DNA of 64,000 nt from Limnospira fusiformis SAG 85.79 (GCF_012516315.1 NZ_CP051185.1:4531363-4595362); one strand, 5' to 3'. Positions 1 through 9,831 are shown, counted from the stretch's first letter. Numbers and translations are program-made. The notes: generated by a model from the sequence alone, not told the origin.

Positions 1-176
1 ATAAACCTCCCCCCCAGAAGTTCTACGGGTGATGGTTCATTTTGTCCGGGTTTTTGTAGCCAGCGGGTTCCGGGTTCGATAAATCTTTCCGGGAAGTCAG
101 AATTTGGATATACCCGCATCTCGCCATCTAAACCCTGAGCAGCTACAATTTTACCAATTTCGATCCAATCAGACAT
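1..176 (-). CDS. rimM: Ribosome maturation factor RimM, N-terminal part
   Basis: Reading the minus strand from the ATG at 176 gives [20 protein letters not shown] and then a [11 protein letters not shown] segment. This is the start of the RimM N-terminal beta-barrel domain, a 16S rRNA processing factor that binds the 30S subunit through S19. Only about 58 codons lie in the window; the PRC-like C-terminal half is beyond base 1. It is divergent from the TPR gene that starts at 252. The identification rests on family resemblance of the N-terminal motif alone. Confidence 0.85.
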   Translation of the reverse strand, partial: MSDWIEIGKIVAAQGLDGEMRVYPNSDFPERFIEPGTRWLQKPGQNEPSPVELLGGRF

Positions 177-251
177 CTAGCCAGTCTCCTGAACCCCGAC
201 ACAACACATGATAAGATTTCAGCATTTTAACCAGCATTGGCTTAGTAACTT

Positions 252-1547
252 ATGACGCGGAGTTCTCGACAAGTTCCCATTTTCTCCCTACCGGGGGGAA
301 CTATCAAGCATCGTATCCCACAACAACAAGCTAGTTTAGCTGTGATTCCTATTCTACTATCTTTGGGTACGACTACAATTTTTGTGGAACCTCTACAGTG
401 GGACGGGTCTAGGTCGAGTTCCCACATTGTAGCTCAGGCGGTAACTGAGTCGGACTGGGAATTGCGCGATCGTGTTCAAACTGAGGTAGATAGTTCTTTT
501 CGCCGCACTCTGGCTTTATTGAATTTAGTGCTAGTGTTCCTATTTTTGCTCCCAACTATCGCGGGGGTGGGAGTCTGGTTTTTGCTGTCTAAGTTGACGG
601 ATCAAGTATTTATTGTTCAGCAAGAAATTGAGAGCCTGAAAGCTGATGCTATTGGTCAAATTGAACAGAGTATTAATGAGGCGAGAAATACTCTCTATCA
701 ATTGGAACAAAATACTACTAAGGCTGATGAAGCTATCGAGAGTCTCAAGGTGCAAACTATGATTCAAGTCCCTGAGTCGGAGACTGATGATTCCCTAGTC
801 TCGCCAGTCTCGGAGACTACCCAAAACGCGATCGCTAATAATTCCGCTGGGATATCTGATGATTCTAATTCTCAGACTCCTGAGACGGCTGAGACTTCTG
901 AGGATAAGGAAAAAGAACCGGAAACCCCTAGTCGTGATCGCATCATAGCTGAGGCTCATGAGCTGGCTAAACAGGCAGAAAAGTTATTTTTGTCAAATCA
1001 ATTAGAATCGGCAGTAGATGCTTATAATCAGGCGTTAAAACTTGAGCCTAATTTGGCGGAAGTTTGGAATAATCGAGGGGTGGTGTTAACCAAACTCAAG
1101 CGCTATCAAGAGGCGATCGCTTCCTATGAAAAAGCCATCCAAATTCGCACAGATTATCCTGATGCTTGGAGTAATCGTGGGGTGGCTTTAGGGAAACTTA
1201 ATTATTATCAAGCCGCGATTTTTTCCTATGACCGGGCGCTCGCTTTAAAACCTGATTATTTAGATGCTTGGAATAATCGCGGTCAAGCCTTGATGAATTT
1301 GGAACAGTATGACGAGGCGATCGCTTCTTATAATCAGGCTGCTAAAATTCGTCCTAATTTTTATAAAATCTGGTACAATAAGGCTCGTTGCTATGCCCTC
1401 ACGGGGAATCGAGAATTGGCGATCGAAAACCTTAAACGCGCCCTGCGGATTAACCCAGATGCCGTGCAAAAGTTTGCTCAACAAGAACCTGATTTTGCCG
1501 GCATTTGTCAGGAACAAAGATTTCAACAATTGCTGAAAACTAAATAA
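252..1547 (+). CDS. Membrane-anchored TPR-repeat protein
   Basis: A 431-residue protein of unknown partner. The N-terminus has a hydrophobic stretch (about residues 29-45) and then a clear membrane segment (about 85-110, rich in L, V, F and G). A charged coiled-coil-like region with many Q and E follows (115-165), then a low-complexity S/T/E/P linker. From about residue 235 there are at least four tetratricopeptide repeats recognisable by the A-x-x-x-Y-x-x-A-L/I-x-x-x-P-x-x-x-x-x-W-x-N-R-G pattern. TPRs form a protein-binding solenoid. Which side of the membrane they face cannot be read from the sequence. No convincing ribosome binding site precedes the ATG, and no other Met occurs before residue 160. 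The following lipoprotein gene has a similar membrane segment plus coiled-coil layout. Confidence 0.85.
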   Translation: MTRSSRQVPIFSLPGGTIKHRIPQQQASLAVIPILLSLGTTTIFVEPLQWDGSRSSSHIVAQAVTESDWELRDRVQTEVDSSFRRTLALLNLVLVFLFLLPTIAGVGVWFLLSKLTDQVFIVQQEIESLKADAIGQIEQSINEARNTLYQLEQNTTKADEAIESLKVQTMIQVPESETDDSLVSPVSETTQNAIANNSAGISDDSNSQTPETAETSEDKEKEPETPSRDRIIAEAHELAKQAEKLFLSNQLESAVDAYNQALKLEPNLAEVWNNRGVVLTKLKRYQEAIASYEKAIQIRTDYPDAWSNRGVALGKLNYYQAAIFSYDRALALKPDYLDAWNNRGQALMNLEQYDEAIASYNQAAKIRPNFYKIWYNKARCYALTGNRELAIENLKRALRINPDAVQKFAQQEPDFAGICQEQRFQQLLKTK

Positions 1548-1578
1548 TTAAAGTTAGGTATTGGGAGATTGACTAAAT

Positions 1579-2112
1579 ATGATAAATTTGACTAAAACCT
1601 ATCTCTATATGGTGGCAGGATGGCTGTTATTGATGGGTTGTTCGGGGGTATCATCCGCAGCTATACCGTCAGAAATTCAGGAATTAAACCCGACAGATAT
1701 CTGGGCGCAAAATCCCTCTTTTATTAACCGTAACTCCGCGAGTCAACGCTTTTTAATTCAGAAAGAAGTTAACCATACCAGGAAACGGTTAAATCCTTTT
1801 TTGAATACATGGATATTGATAGCCGTGTTAATTCCTAGTACCATATCAATCACAATTTTAGTCTGGTTTTTCCGACAAGCACAACAGGTTAAAGCCTGTT
1901 GCCAAAACCTAGAAGCCTATAAAGAAGAAATCCTGGAACAGATTAGATATATGACCGAAAATGCTCAGGATATTATTGATGAACTTGATGCTACTGTCAA
2001 TCTTAGCGAGGTACAAATAGAGGTAATTGCATCCCAGATTCAATCTTTATCTATTGAGGATGGCAGCAACTCTGCTTTTACTGTGGAAACCGAAAATTTA
2101 GAAGTTAAATAA
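1579..2112 (+). CDS. Putative lipoprotein with a membrane segment and coiled coil
   Basis: A 177-residue protein that I do not recognise as a named family. It starts with a lipoprotein-type signal: charged start, hydrophobic core, then LLMGC at about residues 17-21, where the Cys would be lipidated. A second hydrophobic segment (about 73-95) is followed by a Q/E-rich helical stretch. It lies 31 bp after the TPR gene and 2 bp before the DUF2809 gene, so the three are probably co-transcribed. The membrane segment plus helix resembles the N-terminal third of the TPR protein, which hints at duplication. Confidence 0.7.
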   Translation: MINLTKTYLYMVAGWLLLMGCSGVSSAAIPSEIQELNPTDIWAQNPSFINRNSASQRFLIQKEVNHTRKRLNPFLNTWILIAVLIPSTISITILVWFFRQAQQVKACCQNLEAYKEEILEQIRYMTENAQDIIDELDATVNLSEVQIEVIASQIQSLSIEDGSNSAFTVETENLEVK

Positions 2113-2114
2113 TC

Positions 2115-2516
2115 ATGAAACGCTATCGCTTAATAATCTTGATGTGTTTAATAATTGTGATTCCCATTGGCTGGTTTAGTAAATTTTATAGCGGGCCATT
2201 TGATGGGTGGATTAACGATTCCGTATCCTCGATATTTTATGAGATGTTTTGGGTGTGGTTAGTGGCATTAATCTGGCCGCATCTTTCCCCCATATCCGTA
2301 GCGGTGGGGGTATTTATTGTTACCTCAATTTTGGAATTTCTGCAATTGTGGAATCCGCCCATTTTGGCGATGATGCGATCGCATATTATCGGGAAACTCC
2401 TATTAGGAACTACCTTTGATTGGTGGGACTTTCTTTATTATGCTATAGGTTGTATCTTGGCGGCTTTAGTATTAATTACTGTCCGAAATAAGATCGGACT
2501 CCCAAATCATCAATAA
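2115..2516 (+). CDS. DUF2809 family small integral membrane protein
   Basis: A 133-residue protein with four predicted membrane segments (about residues 7-23, 45-75, 77-90 and 108-125). The short aromatic-rich hydrophilic segment containing TTFDWWDFLYY before the last helix is typical of the DUF2809 family, whose function is unknown. The start lies 2 bp after the stop of the lipoprotein gene, so translation is probably coupled. Family assignment is from memory of the motif layout. Confidence 0.75.
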   Translation: MKRYRLIILMCLIIVIPIGWFSKFYSGPFDGWINDSVSSIFYEMFWVWLVALIWPHLSPISVAVGVFIVTSILEFLQLWNPPILAMMRSHIIGKLLLGTTFDWWDFLYYAIGCILAALVLITVRNKIGLPNHQ

Positions 2517-2586
2517 TACTATCAAGATTTGCCTACAAAATTTCTGCTCAATAGAGATTTTCTTAATCTTTTTTTAAGTTCAATAC

Positions 2587-2615
2587 CTTGACCTATCCCA
2601 TATAATACGGTCAAG
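2587..2615 (+). promoter_or_regulatory. Inverted repeat enclosing a TATAAT box upstream of D-lactate dehydrogenase
   Basis: CTTGACC at 2587-2593 and GGTCAAG at 2609-2615 form a perfect 7-bp inverted repeat. A consensus -10 hexamer TATAAT (2601-2606) sits in the 15-bp centre. The -35 region would fall near 2578-2583 and is weak. A dyad straddling a -10 box is the usual geometry of a repressor operator. It could also be a short hairpin. It lies 73 bp before the ATG of the dehydrogenase gene. Confidence 0.45.
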
Positions 2616-2687
2616 TAAGCAACCAAGTTAGGGCGATCGCCTGGTAAGCTAGTAGGGACAATTGTTGAAGAGGTTTATAACTTGACT

Positions 2688-3695
2688 ATGAAAGTTGCTG
2701 TTTTTGGTAGCCAGCCCTACGATACTAAATTCTTTGATGCGGCTAATGCCCAAGGAGGAAGTCCCCATGAGTTAGTTTACTTTGAAACCAGGTTAAGGGC
2801 GAAAACCGCCTCCTTAGCCGCTGGTTTTCCGGTTGTTTGCGTTTTTGTGAATGATGAAGTAGATGCCACCACCCTAAAAACCTTAGCAGCCAATGGCACT
2901 AAATTAATAGCCCTGCGCTGTGCTGGATTTAATAATGTTGACCTGAAAACAGCAGAAGAAGTAGGTATTTCTGTAGTTAGGGTTCCAGCTTATTCACCAT
3001 ATTCAGTAGCTGAACATACTGTGGGTTTAATCCTTACATTAAACCGGAAACTGCACAAAGCCTATAACCGAGTCCGGGAAGATAACTTTACCCTGAATGG
3101 TTTACTAGGTTTTGACCTACATGGTACTACCGTTGGCGTGATTGGCACTGGCAAAATCGGGATGATTTTCGCTCAGATTATGCACGGTTTTGGCTGTCAT
3201 CTTTTGGGTTATGATGCCTACCCTAACGATGATTTTATCAAGTTAGGAGATGCCCGATATGTAGATTTGCCGGAACTGTTTTCACAGTCAGATATTATCT
3301 CTCTGCACTGTCCCTTATTACCAGAAACCCATCACATTATTAACCAAAATGCGATCGCTCAAATGAAGCGAGGGGTCATGTTAATCAACACCAGTCGCGG
3401 ACCTCTGGTTGATACAGTTTCTGTCATTGAAGGGATAAAATCCGGGATAATTGGCTACTTGGGAATTGATGTGTATGAACAAGAGGAAACACTTTTCTTT
3501 GAAGATTGGTCCGATGAAATTATCCAAGATGATACATTTCAGCTACTCCAATCTTTCCAGAATGTTGTGATTACAGGTCATCAGGCATTTTTTACCCAAA
3601 ATGCCCTAACTGCCATTGCCGAAACCACCATGGCGAATATTAGTGAATTTGAGGAAGGCAAACCACTAACCAATCCGGTTAAACTACCTCATTAA
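2688..3695 (+). CDS. ldhA: D-lactate dehydrogenase (2-hydroxyacid dehydrogenase family)
   Basis: NAD-dependent enzyme expected to reduce pyruvate to D-lactate in fermentation. The Rossmann glycine motif [10 protein letters not shown] is at about residue 152, followed by an acidic residue (LGYDAYP) that favours NAD. The catalytic Arg of [10 protein letters not shown], the Glu of DVYEQEE and the His of ITGHQAFFT follow in the family order. Length of 335 residues is normal. An in-frame TTG at 2682 has better spacing from the GAAGAGG at 2667-2673. The ATG at 2688 gives the usual family start MKVAVFG and is preferred here. Enolase follows 35 bp downstream on the same strand, placing pyruvate-forming and pyruvate-consuming steps side by side. 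Confidence 0.9.
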   Translation: MKVAVFGSQPYDTKFFDAANAQGGSPHELVYFETRLRAKTASLAAGFPVVCVFVNDEVDATTLKTLAANGTKLIALRCAGFNNVDLKTAEEVGISVVRVPAYSPYSVAEHTVGLILTLNRKLHKAYNRVREDNFTLNGLLGFDLHGTTVGVIGTGKIGMIFAQIMHGFGCHLLGYDAYPNDDFIKLGDARYVDLPELFSQSDIISLHCPLLPETHHIINQNAIAQMKRGVMLINTSRGPLVDTVSVIEGIKSGIIGYLGIDVYEQEETLFFEDWSDEIIQDDTFQLLQSFQNVVITGHQAFFTQNALTAIAETTMANISEFEEGKPLTNPVKLPH

Positions 3696-3712
3696 CCATC
3701 AAACCATCTTAA

Positions 3713-5005
<1,293 letters not shown>

Positions 5006-5021
5006 GGTATAATTAAGTAAG

Positions 5022-5073
5022 GCGAAATCGGTGGAGACCAGGGGTTGACTGTCTCCACTGTTCGCTATTTTTC
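5022..5073. terminator. Terminator shared by eno and the convergent DUF3082 gene
   Basis: GCGAA...TTCGC encloses the 8-bp stem GTGGAGAC/GTCTCCAC (5031-5038 and 5051-5058) with a 12-base loop. TATTTTT follows on the plus strand, so it has the form of an intrinsic terminator for eno. The stop codon of the convergent gene lies inside its right arm, so it may serve both strands. Confidence 0.75.
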
Positions 5074-5433
5074 AGAGGCGGAATTTTTTTGGGTTAATCG
5101 GACAAATAAGACTTGGACGGTTAAGGCTAATAAACCCAAAGAGGCGATGGTAAATATTCCGGTAACTAAGGCAGCACCCCCAATTACTAAGGTGCGAATG
5201 GCTATGGAAATTTGCAGGGCGGTTCGATTATCGGAATAGATGTTTTGGTTGGCAAAAGTGTGAGCGATCGCTGCTGTTAGGGAATACATGGCGATCGCAA
5301 AACCCCCAGAAAACAATCCTCCCATCAGCACCTGAAAGGGGTTGACTGATGATAAATCCGGCGATAAATCACGGCGAGACTGGTCGCCGGAATCAGAAGT
5401 AGAAATTGATGATTTTTCAGGCAGATCAGACAT
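5065..5433 (-). CDS. DUF3082 family membrane protein
   Basis: A 122-residue cyanobacterial protein of unknown function. A hydrophilic Ser/Asp-rich N-terminus (1-30) precedes two hydrophobic segments (about 36-57 and 80-110) and a charged tail. It follows ispE on the same strand with a 30-bp gap. I recall DUF3082 genes beside ispE in other cyanobacteria, so co-transcription is likely. Nothing visible suggests a role in isoprenoid synthesis. Confidence 0.8.
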   Translation of the reverse strand: MSDLPEKSSISTSDSGDQSRRDLSPDLSSVNPFQVLMGGLFSGGFAIAMYSLTAAIAHTFANQNIYSDNRTALQISIAIRTLVIGGAALVTGIFTIASLGLLALTVQVLFVRLTQKNSASEK

Positions 5434-5463
5434 AATTGATGCACTCTCAAAAAATAGGCAAGT

Positions 5464-6411
5464 TTAAGATTCAGCCAAATGAATACCTGTGGAGACAAAT
5501 TTAGTAGTCCACAATAATAAATTCTGATTAGCGATTTGATTTTGGACAGCATCGGAAACCCGGTCAGCTTCCGCCTGACTCTCCACTAAAGCGAATACGG
5601 TCGGACCGGAACCAGACATCATCGCGCCCAAAACTCCTTGTGCGATAAACGCATCTCGCAGGTCTGCGACTTGGGGATATTCAGGTAAAGCGACTTTCTC
5701 TAAATCATTGTGCAACAACTGACCAATTTTAGCCCCATCACGTTTCATAATAGCTGCTACCATAGGTCCTGAATGCACCCGTTGCTGACGACTTTTCAGA
5801 TCATCGGCTTCAGAAATGTATGAACTGCTGAACTGCTGGCGGTAGGTTTGATAAGCCCAAGGGGTGGATATAGCGATATTACGGAACTTAGCGAGGACCA
5901 CATATAAGTTATCTAAATTCAGCAAGGGTGATAGTACCTCTCCCCGTCCGGTAGCTAGGGCTGTTCCGCCACTGATACAGAAGGGAACATCAGAACCAAT
6001 TTCAGCGCCTAGGGTTTGTAGTTCATCTTGGGTTAAACCGAGATCCCAGATTAAATCTAAACCGACCAACACCGCCGCCGCATTGCTGGAACCGCCCGCG
6101 AGTCCGGCGGCTACGGGTATTCGTTTGTTAATTTCGATTTCGATACCGCCATAACGCGCCATCATATCGGGGAATTGTTTAACCATCAAGGCTGCTGCGC
6201 GATAGGCGAGGTTACTATGGTCGTTGGGGAGGCTAGGGTCGTTGGAGCGAATGGTAATGGCATCTATACCAATAGGGTTAATGGTAATGCGATCGCTTAA
6301 ACTGATAGTTTGCAGGACCATAGCCAGTTCGTGGAAACCATCGGGGCGCGATCCGATAATTTCTAAATACAAATTAATCTTGGCGGGAGCAATTAAGGTG
6401 ACAGAACGCAT
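5464..6411 (-). CDS. ispE: 4-diphosphocytidyl-2-C-methyl-D-erythritol kinase
   Basis: A GHMP kinase of the MEP isoprenoid pathway that phosphorylates CDP-methylerythritol with ATP. The start PAKINLYLEI carries the conserved Lys of the substrate pocket. The ATP loop PVAAGLAGGSSNAAA is at about residue 92 and the third GHMP motif GSGPTVFAL is near 270. The reading frame is open eight codons further upstream. The Met at 6411 gives MRSVTLIAPAKINL and a 315-residue protein, the usual length, so that start is used. It lies between rsmA and a DUF3082 gene, all on the minus strand with short gaps. Confidence 0.95.
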   Translation of the reverse strand: MRSVTLIAPAKINLYLEIIGSRPDGFHELAMVLQTISLSDRITINPIGIDAITIRSNDPSLPNDHSNLAYRAAALMVKQFPDMMARYGGIEIEINKRIPVAAGLAGGSSNAAAVLVGLDLIWDLGLTQDELQTLGAEIGSDVPFCISGGTALATGRGEVLSPLLNLDNLYVVLAKFRNIAISTPWAYQTYRQQFSSSYISEADDLKSRQQRVHSGPMVAAIMKRDGAKIGQLLHNDLEKVALPEYPQVADLRDAFIAQGVLGAMMSGSGPTVFALVESQAEADRVSDAVQNQIANQNLLLWTTKFVSTGIHLAES

Positions 6412-6452
6412 TAGTAGTAGTGTAAGGTAACACAAGGCAAGTTTACCATTGA

Positions 6453-7277
6453 TTATTGAGGGGCTAATAGCAAATTACTGAGTTGAACCCATTGTTGTAG
6501 GCTGAGGTCTTCTGCGCGGACTTGGGGGTTGATGTCTAATGTTTCCAGCAGTTGGTTTAATGTTTGCGGTTCTACCTGGCTTTTGAGGTTATTGCGTAAC
6601 ATTTTGCGACGGGTAGAAAATCCTAATTTAACTAGGGTCTCAAGAAGTTGGGGGTTTTGGGCGGGGGATGCTATGGGACGAGGACGCAGGCGGACTACGG
6701 CTGAATCGACTTTAGGGGGCGGATAAAAGGCTGTGGCGGGGACATGACAGATCCAGTCACATTCGGCTAAATATTGGACTCTGACTGATAAGGCTCCAAA
6801 GGCTTTGGAACTGGGTTTAGCACAGAGGCGCGCGCCTACTTCTTTCTGTACCAGTAGCACGATCGCATCAAAGGGTTTAACTGCCGGTTTAGCAATAGTT
6901 CCCAGTAACCCTTCGATGATTGGTCCGGTAATATTATAGGGAATATTCGCCACTACCTTATTGGGGTTTTGGAATTTGGGAAATCCGCTCAGGTATCCAT
7001 TCAGGTCGAAGTTGAGGATATCTCCTTGTAGCAATAGGAAGTTATCGATTTTGCCAAATTTTTTGGCTAGTTGAACACAAAGATCGCGGTCAATTTCCAC
7101 AGCTACCACTGAGCTGACCTTGGGGAGTAGCCGTTCTGTTAATATACCTGTTCCCGGTCCAATTTCCAAGATGCGATCGCCCAGAGATAGATCCGCAGCT
7201 TCTAGGATATGGTTCAGGGTCGCAGGACTGCGTAGCCAATGTTGAGCAAATCGTTTCCGAGGTTGGGGGGAAGGCAT
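6453..7277 (-). CDS. rsmA: 16S rRNA (A1518/A1519) dimethyltransferase RsmA/KsgA
   Basis: Dimethylates two adjacent adenines near the 3' end of 16S rRNA using S-adenosylmethionine. The 274-residue sequence has QHWLRSPATL at the start, SAM motif I ILEIGPGTGILT (about 38), VAVEIDRD for motif II, and the catalytic NIPYNITGPI (about 112). The basic C-terminal helical domain includes FSTRRKMLRNNL. The stop lies 42 bp before the ispE start, and rsmA-ispE adjacency is common in bacteria. Confidence 0.96.
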   Translation of the reverse strand: MPSPQPRKRFAQHWLRSPATLNHILEAADLSLGDRILEIGPGTGILTERLLPKVSSVVAVEIDRDLCVQLAKKFGKIDNFLLLQGDILNFDLNGYLSGFPKFQNPNKVVANIPYNITGPIIEGLLGTIAKPAVKPFDAIVLLVQKEVGARLCAKPSSKAFGALSVRVQYLAECDWICHVPATAFYPPPKVDSAVVRLRPRPIASPAQNPQLLETLVKLGFSTRRKMLRNNLKSQVEPQTLNQLLETLDINPQVRAEDLSLQQWVQLSNLLLAPQ

Positions 7278-7656
7278 AGTTCAGGTAGGTCCACGATACT
7301 GCGATGATTAGGATATCAGGAATTAGCCATCAATTGGTTTTTCTTGATTCCCGTGGTCCTAGCCTAGGTCTGAGAATTTGGCGCAATTGCATCAAAGTTT
7401 ACAGAAATCTCCAAGCCGACATCAAATTTTTACCCAAATTCAGATTTATGTGATATGATGCCGTTCATAGTAGATTGTTTTGTTGGCTTTTCAGTCAACA
7501 CCTCAGTTCTACAATGGTTAGGTGTGAGAAGCGAGCGGAGGTCCTGGCTGTCCTCAAGTAGCAGCAATAAGCTGTTGTCACCAGAGGTCTGCTCGAGTTG
7601 CGCTTCAATCCACAAATTAAGGATGGTCAACTCATTATATGCACGCTTATTGGTGC
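7278..7656. other. Intergenic stretch with no supported gene
   Basis: Lies upstream of rsmA and before the structured RNA element. A minus-strand frame of 66 codons (7430-7630, TTG start, no ribosome binding site) and a plus-strand frame of 93 codons running into the RNA element resemble no family known to me. Both look like chance frames. No promoter, tRNA or hairpin stood out. Confidence 0.5.
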
Positions 7657-8031
7657 ATGATTCTAGTCAGCACCCCCGGCTGAAGCACGGGGGCTTCGTG
7701 CCCCCCTTTCAGGTAGCTGACCAGCTTAAGCCTTAACTGGCTCCGTTCAGAGCAAGAGTTAAAGTTCCCACCCTGGAATGCGTGCTAGTTCCAGGCCCTA
7801 GAACCGAATCGTTAAACATCTCTAAGGGGTTAAGGACGTGCGATTTGGATAGTACCGACTCTGAACATTGGCGAAGCAAACATTACCCCGCAAGGGAGTC
7901 GGAGCCAACCATAGCTCCATGGAGGGGCAACCATACCCCTCCACCCCGCAAGGGGGTGCTGGCGGCTAAAGCCGCTTGAGTCGGTTTTCCTCTCCGTGAT
8001 CAATCACGGAGCTTCCAACCCTCCCAGGAGT
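7657..8031 (+). ncRNA. HEARO/ωRNA-like structured RNA of an IscB-type element lacking its ORF
   Basis: The segment begins right after ATGA (7657-7660), the integration context I recall for HEARO RNAs, and is packed with hairpins. GTCAGC/GCTGAC encloses a C5/G5 hairpin (about 7666-7722). Further stems are TGGAA/TTCCA near 7772-7793, CCGACTC/GAGTCGG (about 7855-7904), GGAGC/GCTCC, GGAGGGG/CCCCTCC, ACCCC/GGGGT, GCGGCT/AGCCGC and finally TCCGTGAT/ATCACGGA near 8000. HEARO RNAs lie upstream of IscB/IsrB genes as their guide-like ωRNA and are known from Arthrospira. No IscB, IsrB, TnpB or TnpA frame follows. The family name is by recall and not tested; the stems are directly visible. Confidence 0.6.
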
Positions 8032-8040
8032 TTTACGTGA

Positions 8041-8340
8041 TTGATAGGGTCTAACTTCTGTTAGGGATATGGCAAATATCCGACTTAATCAATCAACGGA
8101 ACCAGTAGCAGAATCAGCCGCTTAATTCGGTTAGTTTGTAGAGCGGAAGATATCAAGATCCTGCTACCTCACCAATGAAAGTCCGCCGTGATTTTCAAAT
8201 CTTGCGGAATTTAATTAGAGACCGATGTAGGTTCGTAGCAGTGAACCCGGCTTACGGTACTGGTGGGCTTTTACCCCTGGTGCTAAGGGGTGGGTATGCT
8301 TTGCGCTAGTTGCTTAATCAACGTATACAACAGCCATAGA
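8041..8340 (+). ncRNA. Second structured RNA candidate upstream of a DUF2949 gene
   Basis: TGATTGA at about 8040 pairs with TCAATCA near 8090 and encloses two small hairpins (CTAAC/GTTAG and GATAT/ATATC), a classic three-way junction. Downstream, GTAGCAG/CTGCTAC (about 8106-8166), TCCGC/GCGGA enclosing GATT/AATC (about 8181-8206), and CCCCT/AGGGG near 8274-8290 continue the pattern. I cannot place it in a known family. It could be the other half of the neighbouring ωRNA-type element or a leader RNA for the DUF2949 gene. No tmRNA, RNase P or SRP hallmark was seen. Confidence 0.35.
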
Positions 8341-8408
8341 TTTGGATTTCTTTGCGAAGTCAACAGACAGATCAGGTGGTGTCTACTATCTAGGAGGTGA
8401 AACCAAAA

Positions 8409-8627
8409 TTGACACCCACAAAATATGCACAATTTCTGAATTTTTTAACAGAAGAATTATCAATTTCCCAGGCTTCTATTGAGGCGGCACAGAGGGTACA
8501 TAAGCGGTCAGAAGAGAAACATAAGTATCCTGATCCAAGTCCCCTATCGATGACACTTTGGCAATATGGACTTGTGACCCTTGAACAACTTGAGAAAATC
8601 TTTGATTGGCTGGCAACAGCTTATTGA
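8409..8627 (+). CDS. DUF2949 family small protein
   Basis: A short soluble protein of about 72 residues. The ending LWQYGLVTLEQLEKIFDWL and the middle LTEELSISQASIEAA match what I know of the cyanobacterial DUF2949 family, whose function is unknown. The frame opens with a GTG at 8397, but that codon overlaps the AGGAGG (8392-8397) that should act as ribosome binding site. A TTG at 8409, 11 bases beyond it, is the more credible start and gives MTPTKYAQFLNF. The gene sits directly behind the structured RNA candidate. The exact start is uncertain. Confidence 0.75.
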   Translation: MTPTKYAQFLNFLTEELSISQASIEAAQRVHKRSEEKHKYPDPSPLSMTLWQYGLVTLEQLEKIFDWLATAY

Positions 8628-8638
8628 GATCTAAAAGC

Positions 8639-8699
8639 AGAAACGGGGTTTCTAGGTTTTTGATGGTCTCACCAAGATGGTCATAGAAACCCAGTTTCT
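8639..8699. repeat. Two AGAAAC(nnn)GTTTCT palindromes after the DUF2949 gene
   Basis: AGAAACGGGGTTTCT (8639-8653) and AGAAACCCAGTTTCT (8685-8699) are two copies of a short palindrome, 46 bp apart. They lie between convergent genes and could pair internally or with each other as a weak bidirectional terminator. Neither is followed by a T run. The motif resembles small dispersed palindromes seen in other filamentous cyanobacteria. Confidence 0.5.
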
Positions 8700-8733
8700 G
8701 GCTATGATGGCGCTTTAACTGTCAAACTTTATT

Positions 8734-9831
8734 TTAGTTCAACTGTTGGAGGGTAGTTTCTAAGGCAGCGATCGCACAAAGAATATCGCGATCGCAAACA
8801 AAACCCAAATGCCCAATACGGAAGATTTTACCCTTGAGGTGATCTTGTCCTCCAGCCAAAACGATATCAAACTGTTTTCGCATGATAGAGCGCACCTTTT
8901 CCGCGTCTATAGACTCAGGAGGGCAAACCGCAGTTATAGCGGGACTAGCAGCATGATCGGGGGCAAATAGGGGCAAATTCAGGCCTTTGACCGCATCCCG
9001 TGTCATGGTCATTAAGCGATGATGACGGGCAAAAATATTCTCTAACCCCTCGGCTTTCATCATTTGCAAACTCACCTGGAGTGCATAAAACAGATTAACC
9101 GGGGGGGTAAAGGGGTTAGTATTTTTAGCTGCGGTTTTCCGGTATGGTCCCAGGTCGAAGTAATAGCGGGGTAGGTCAGCGGTTTTGTAGGCTTCCCATG
9201 CTTTAGGACTGACAGAGACAAAAGCTAGTCCTGGGGGAATCATATAACCCTTTTGGGAACCGGACCCTACCACATCTAATCCCCATTCATCAATAGGAAG
9301 ATTAACAGCGCCTAAACTGGTGACTGCATCAACAATAATTAGGGCTTCCCCGTGGTTTTTGACGTGGCGGTTGATGGTTTCCAGGTCATTGAGAACCCCG
9401 GTTGAGGTTTCGCTGTGGGTGATAATGACTGCTTTAATTTGCTTTTCGGTGTCCGCTTCGAGGACTTCGCGGAATTTTTCGGGGTCTAGGGGTTGTCCCC
9501 ATTCAGCGGAAATGATTTCTACATTTAACCCGTATGCTGTAGCGACTTCCGCCCAGCGATCGCCAAATTTACCGTTACAACCACATAAAACGCGATCGCC
9601 ACGTTTGAGGAAATTAATAATTCCGGCTTCCATTGCACCAGTCCCGCTGGCGGTAAGGATTAAGACATCATTTTGGGTTTGGTGTAGCCATTTGAGGTTT
9701 TCTTGTACCTCCGCCATAATTTGACTAAAATCACCGCTGCGGTGTCCTATGGGGTGTTTAGCCAGGGCGAGTAATGCTTTTTCGGGTACTGGGGTTGGTC
9801 CCGGAATCATCAACATTAACTTATCATCCAT
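8734..9831 (-). CDS. Class V aminotransferase, serine/alanine-glyoxylate type
   Basis: A PLP-dependent enzyme of fold type I, probably transferring amino groups from serine or alanine to glyoxylate in photorespiration. The 365 residues begin with the family signature MLMIPGPTPVPE. The ring-stacking and cofactor region ASGTGAMEAG is at about residue 61, the PLP Asp is in IIVDAVTSLG (about 168), and the Schiff-base Lys is in GSGSQKGYMIPPG (about 194). The C-terminal domain ends with FRIGHLGFVCDRD, typical of this subgroup. Similar cyanobacterial proteins were once called soluble hydrogenase small subunit; the aminotransferase role is better founded. The exact donor cannot be read from sequence. 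Confidence 0.88.
   Translation of the reverse strand: MDDKLMLMIPGPTPVPEKALLALAKHPIGHRSGDFSQIMAEVQENLKWLHQTQNDVLILTASGTGAMEAGIINFLKRGDRVLCGCNGKFGDRWAEVATAYGLNVEIISAEWGQPLDPEKFREVLEADTEKQIKAVIITHSETSTGVLNDLETINRHVKNHGEALIIVDAVTSLGAVNLPIDEWGLDVVGSGSQKGYMIPPGLAFVSVSPKAWEAYKTADLPRYYFDLGPYRKTAAKNTNPFTPPVNLFYALQVSLQMMKAEGLENIFARHHRLMTMTRDAVKGLNLPLFAPDHAASPAITAVCPPESIDAEKVRSIMRKQFDIVLAGGQDHLKGKIFRIGHLGFVCDRDILCAIAALETTLQQLN

Noticed and set aside
5864..6154. Plus-strand frames opposite ispE and other metabolic genes
   Set aside because: Antisense shadows of well-identified genes with conserved catalytic motifs on the minus strand.
7430..7630. 66-codon minus-strand frame upstream of rsmA
   Set aside because: TTG start, no ribosome binding site, no recognisable motif; it cannot be told from chance.
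7782..7979. Plus-strand frame inside the ωRNA-like element
   Set aside because: It runs through several strong hairpins of the RNA and has no protein-like composition; not an IscB or TnpB remnant.
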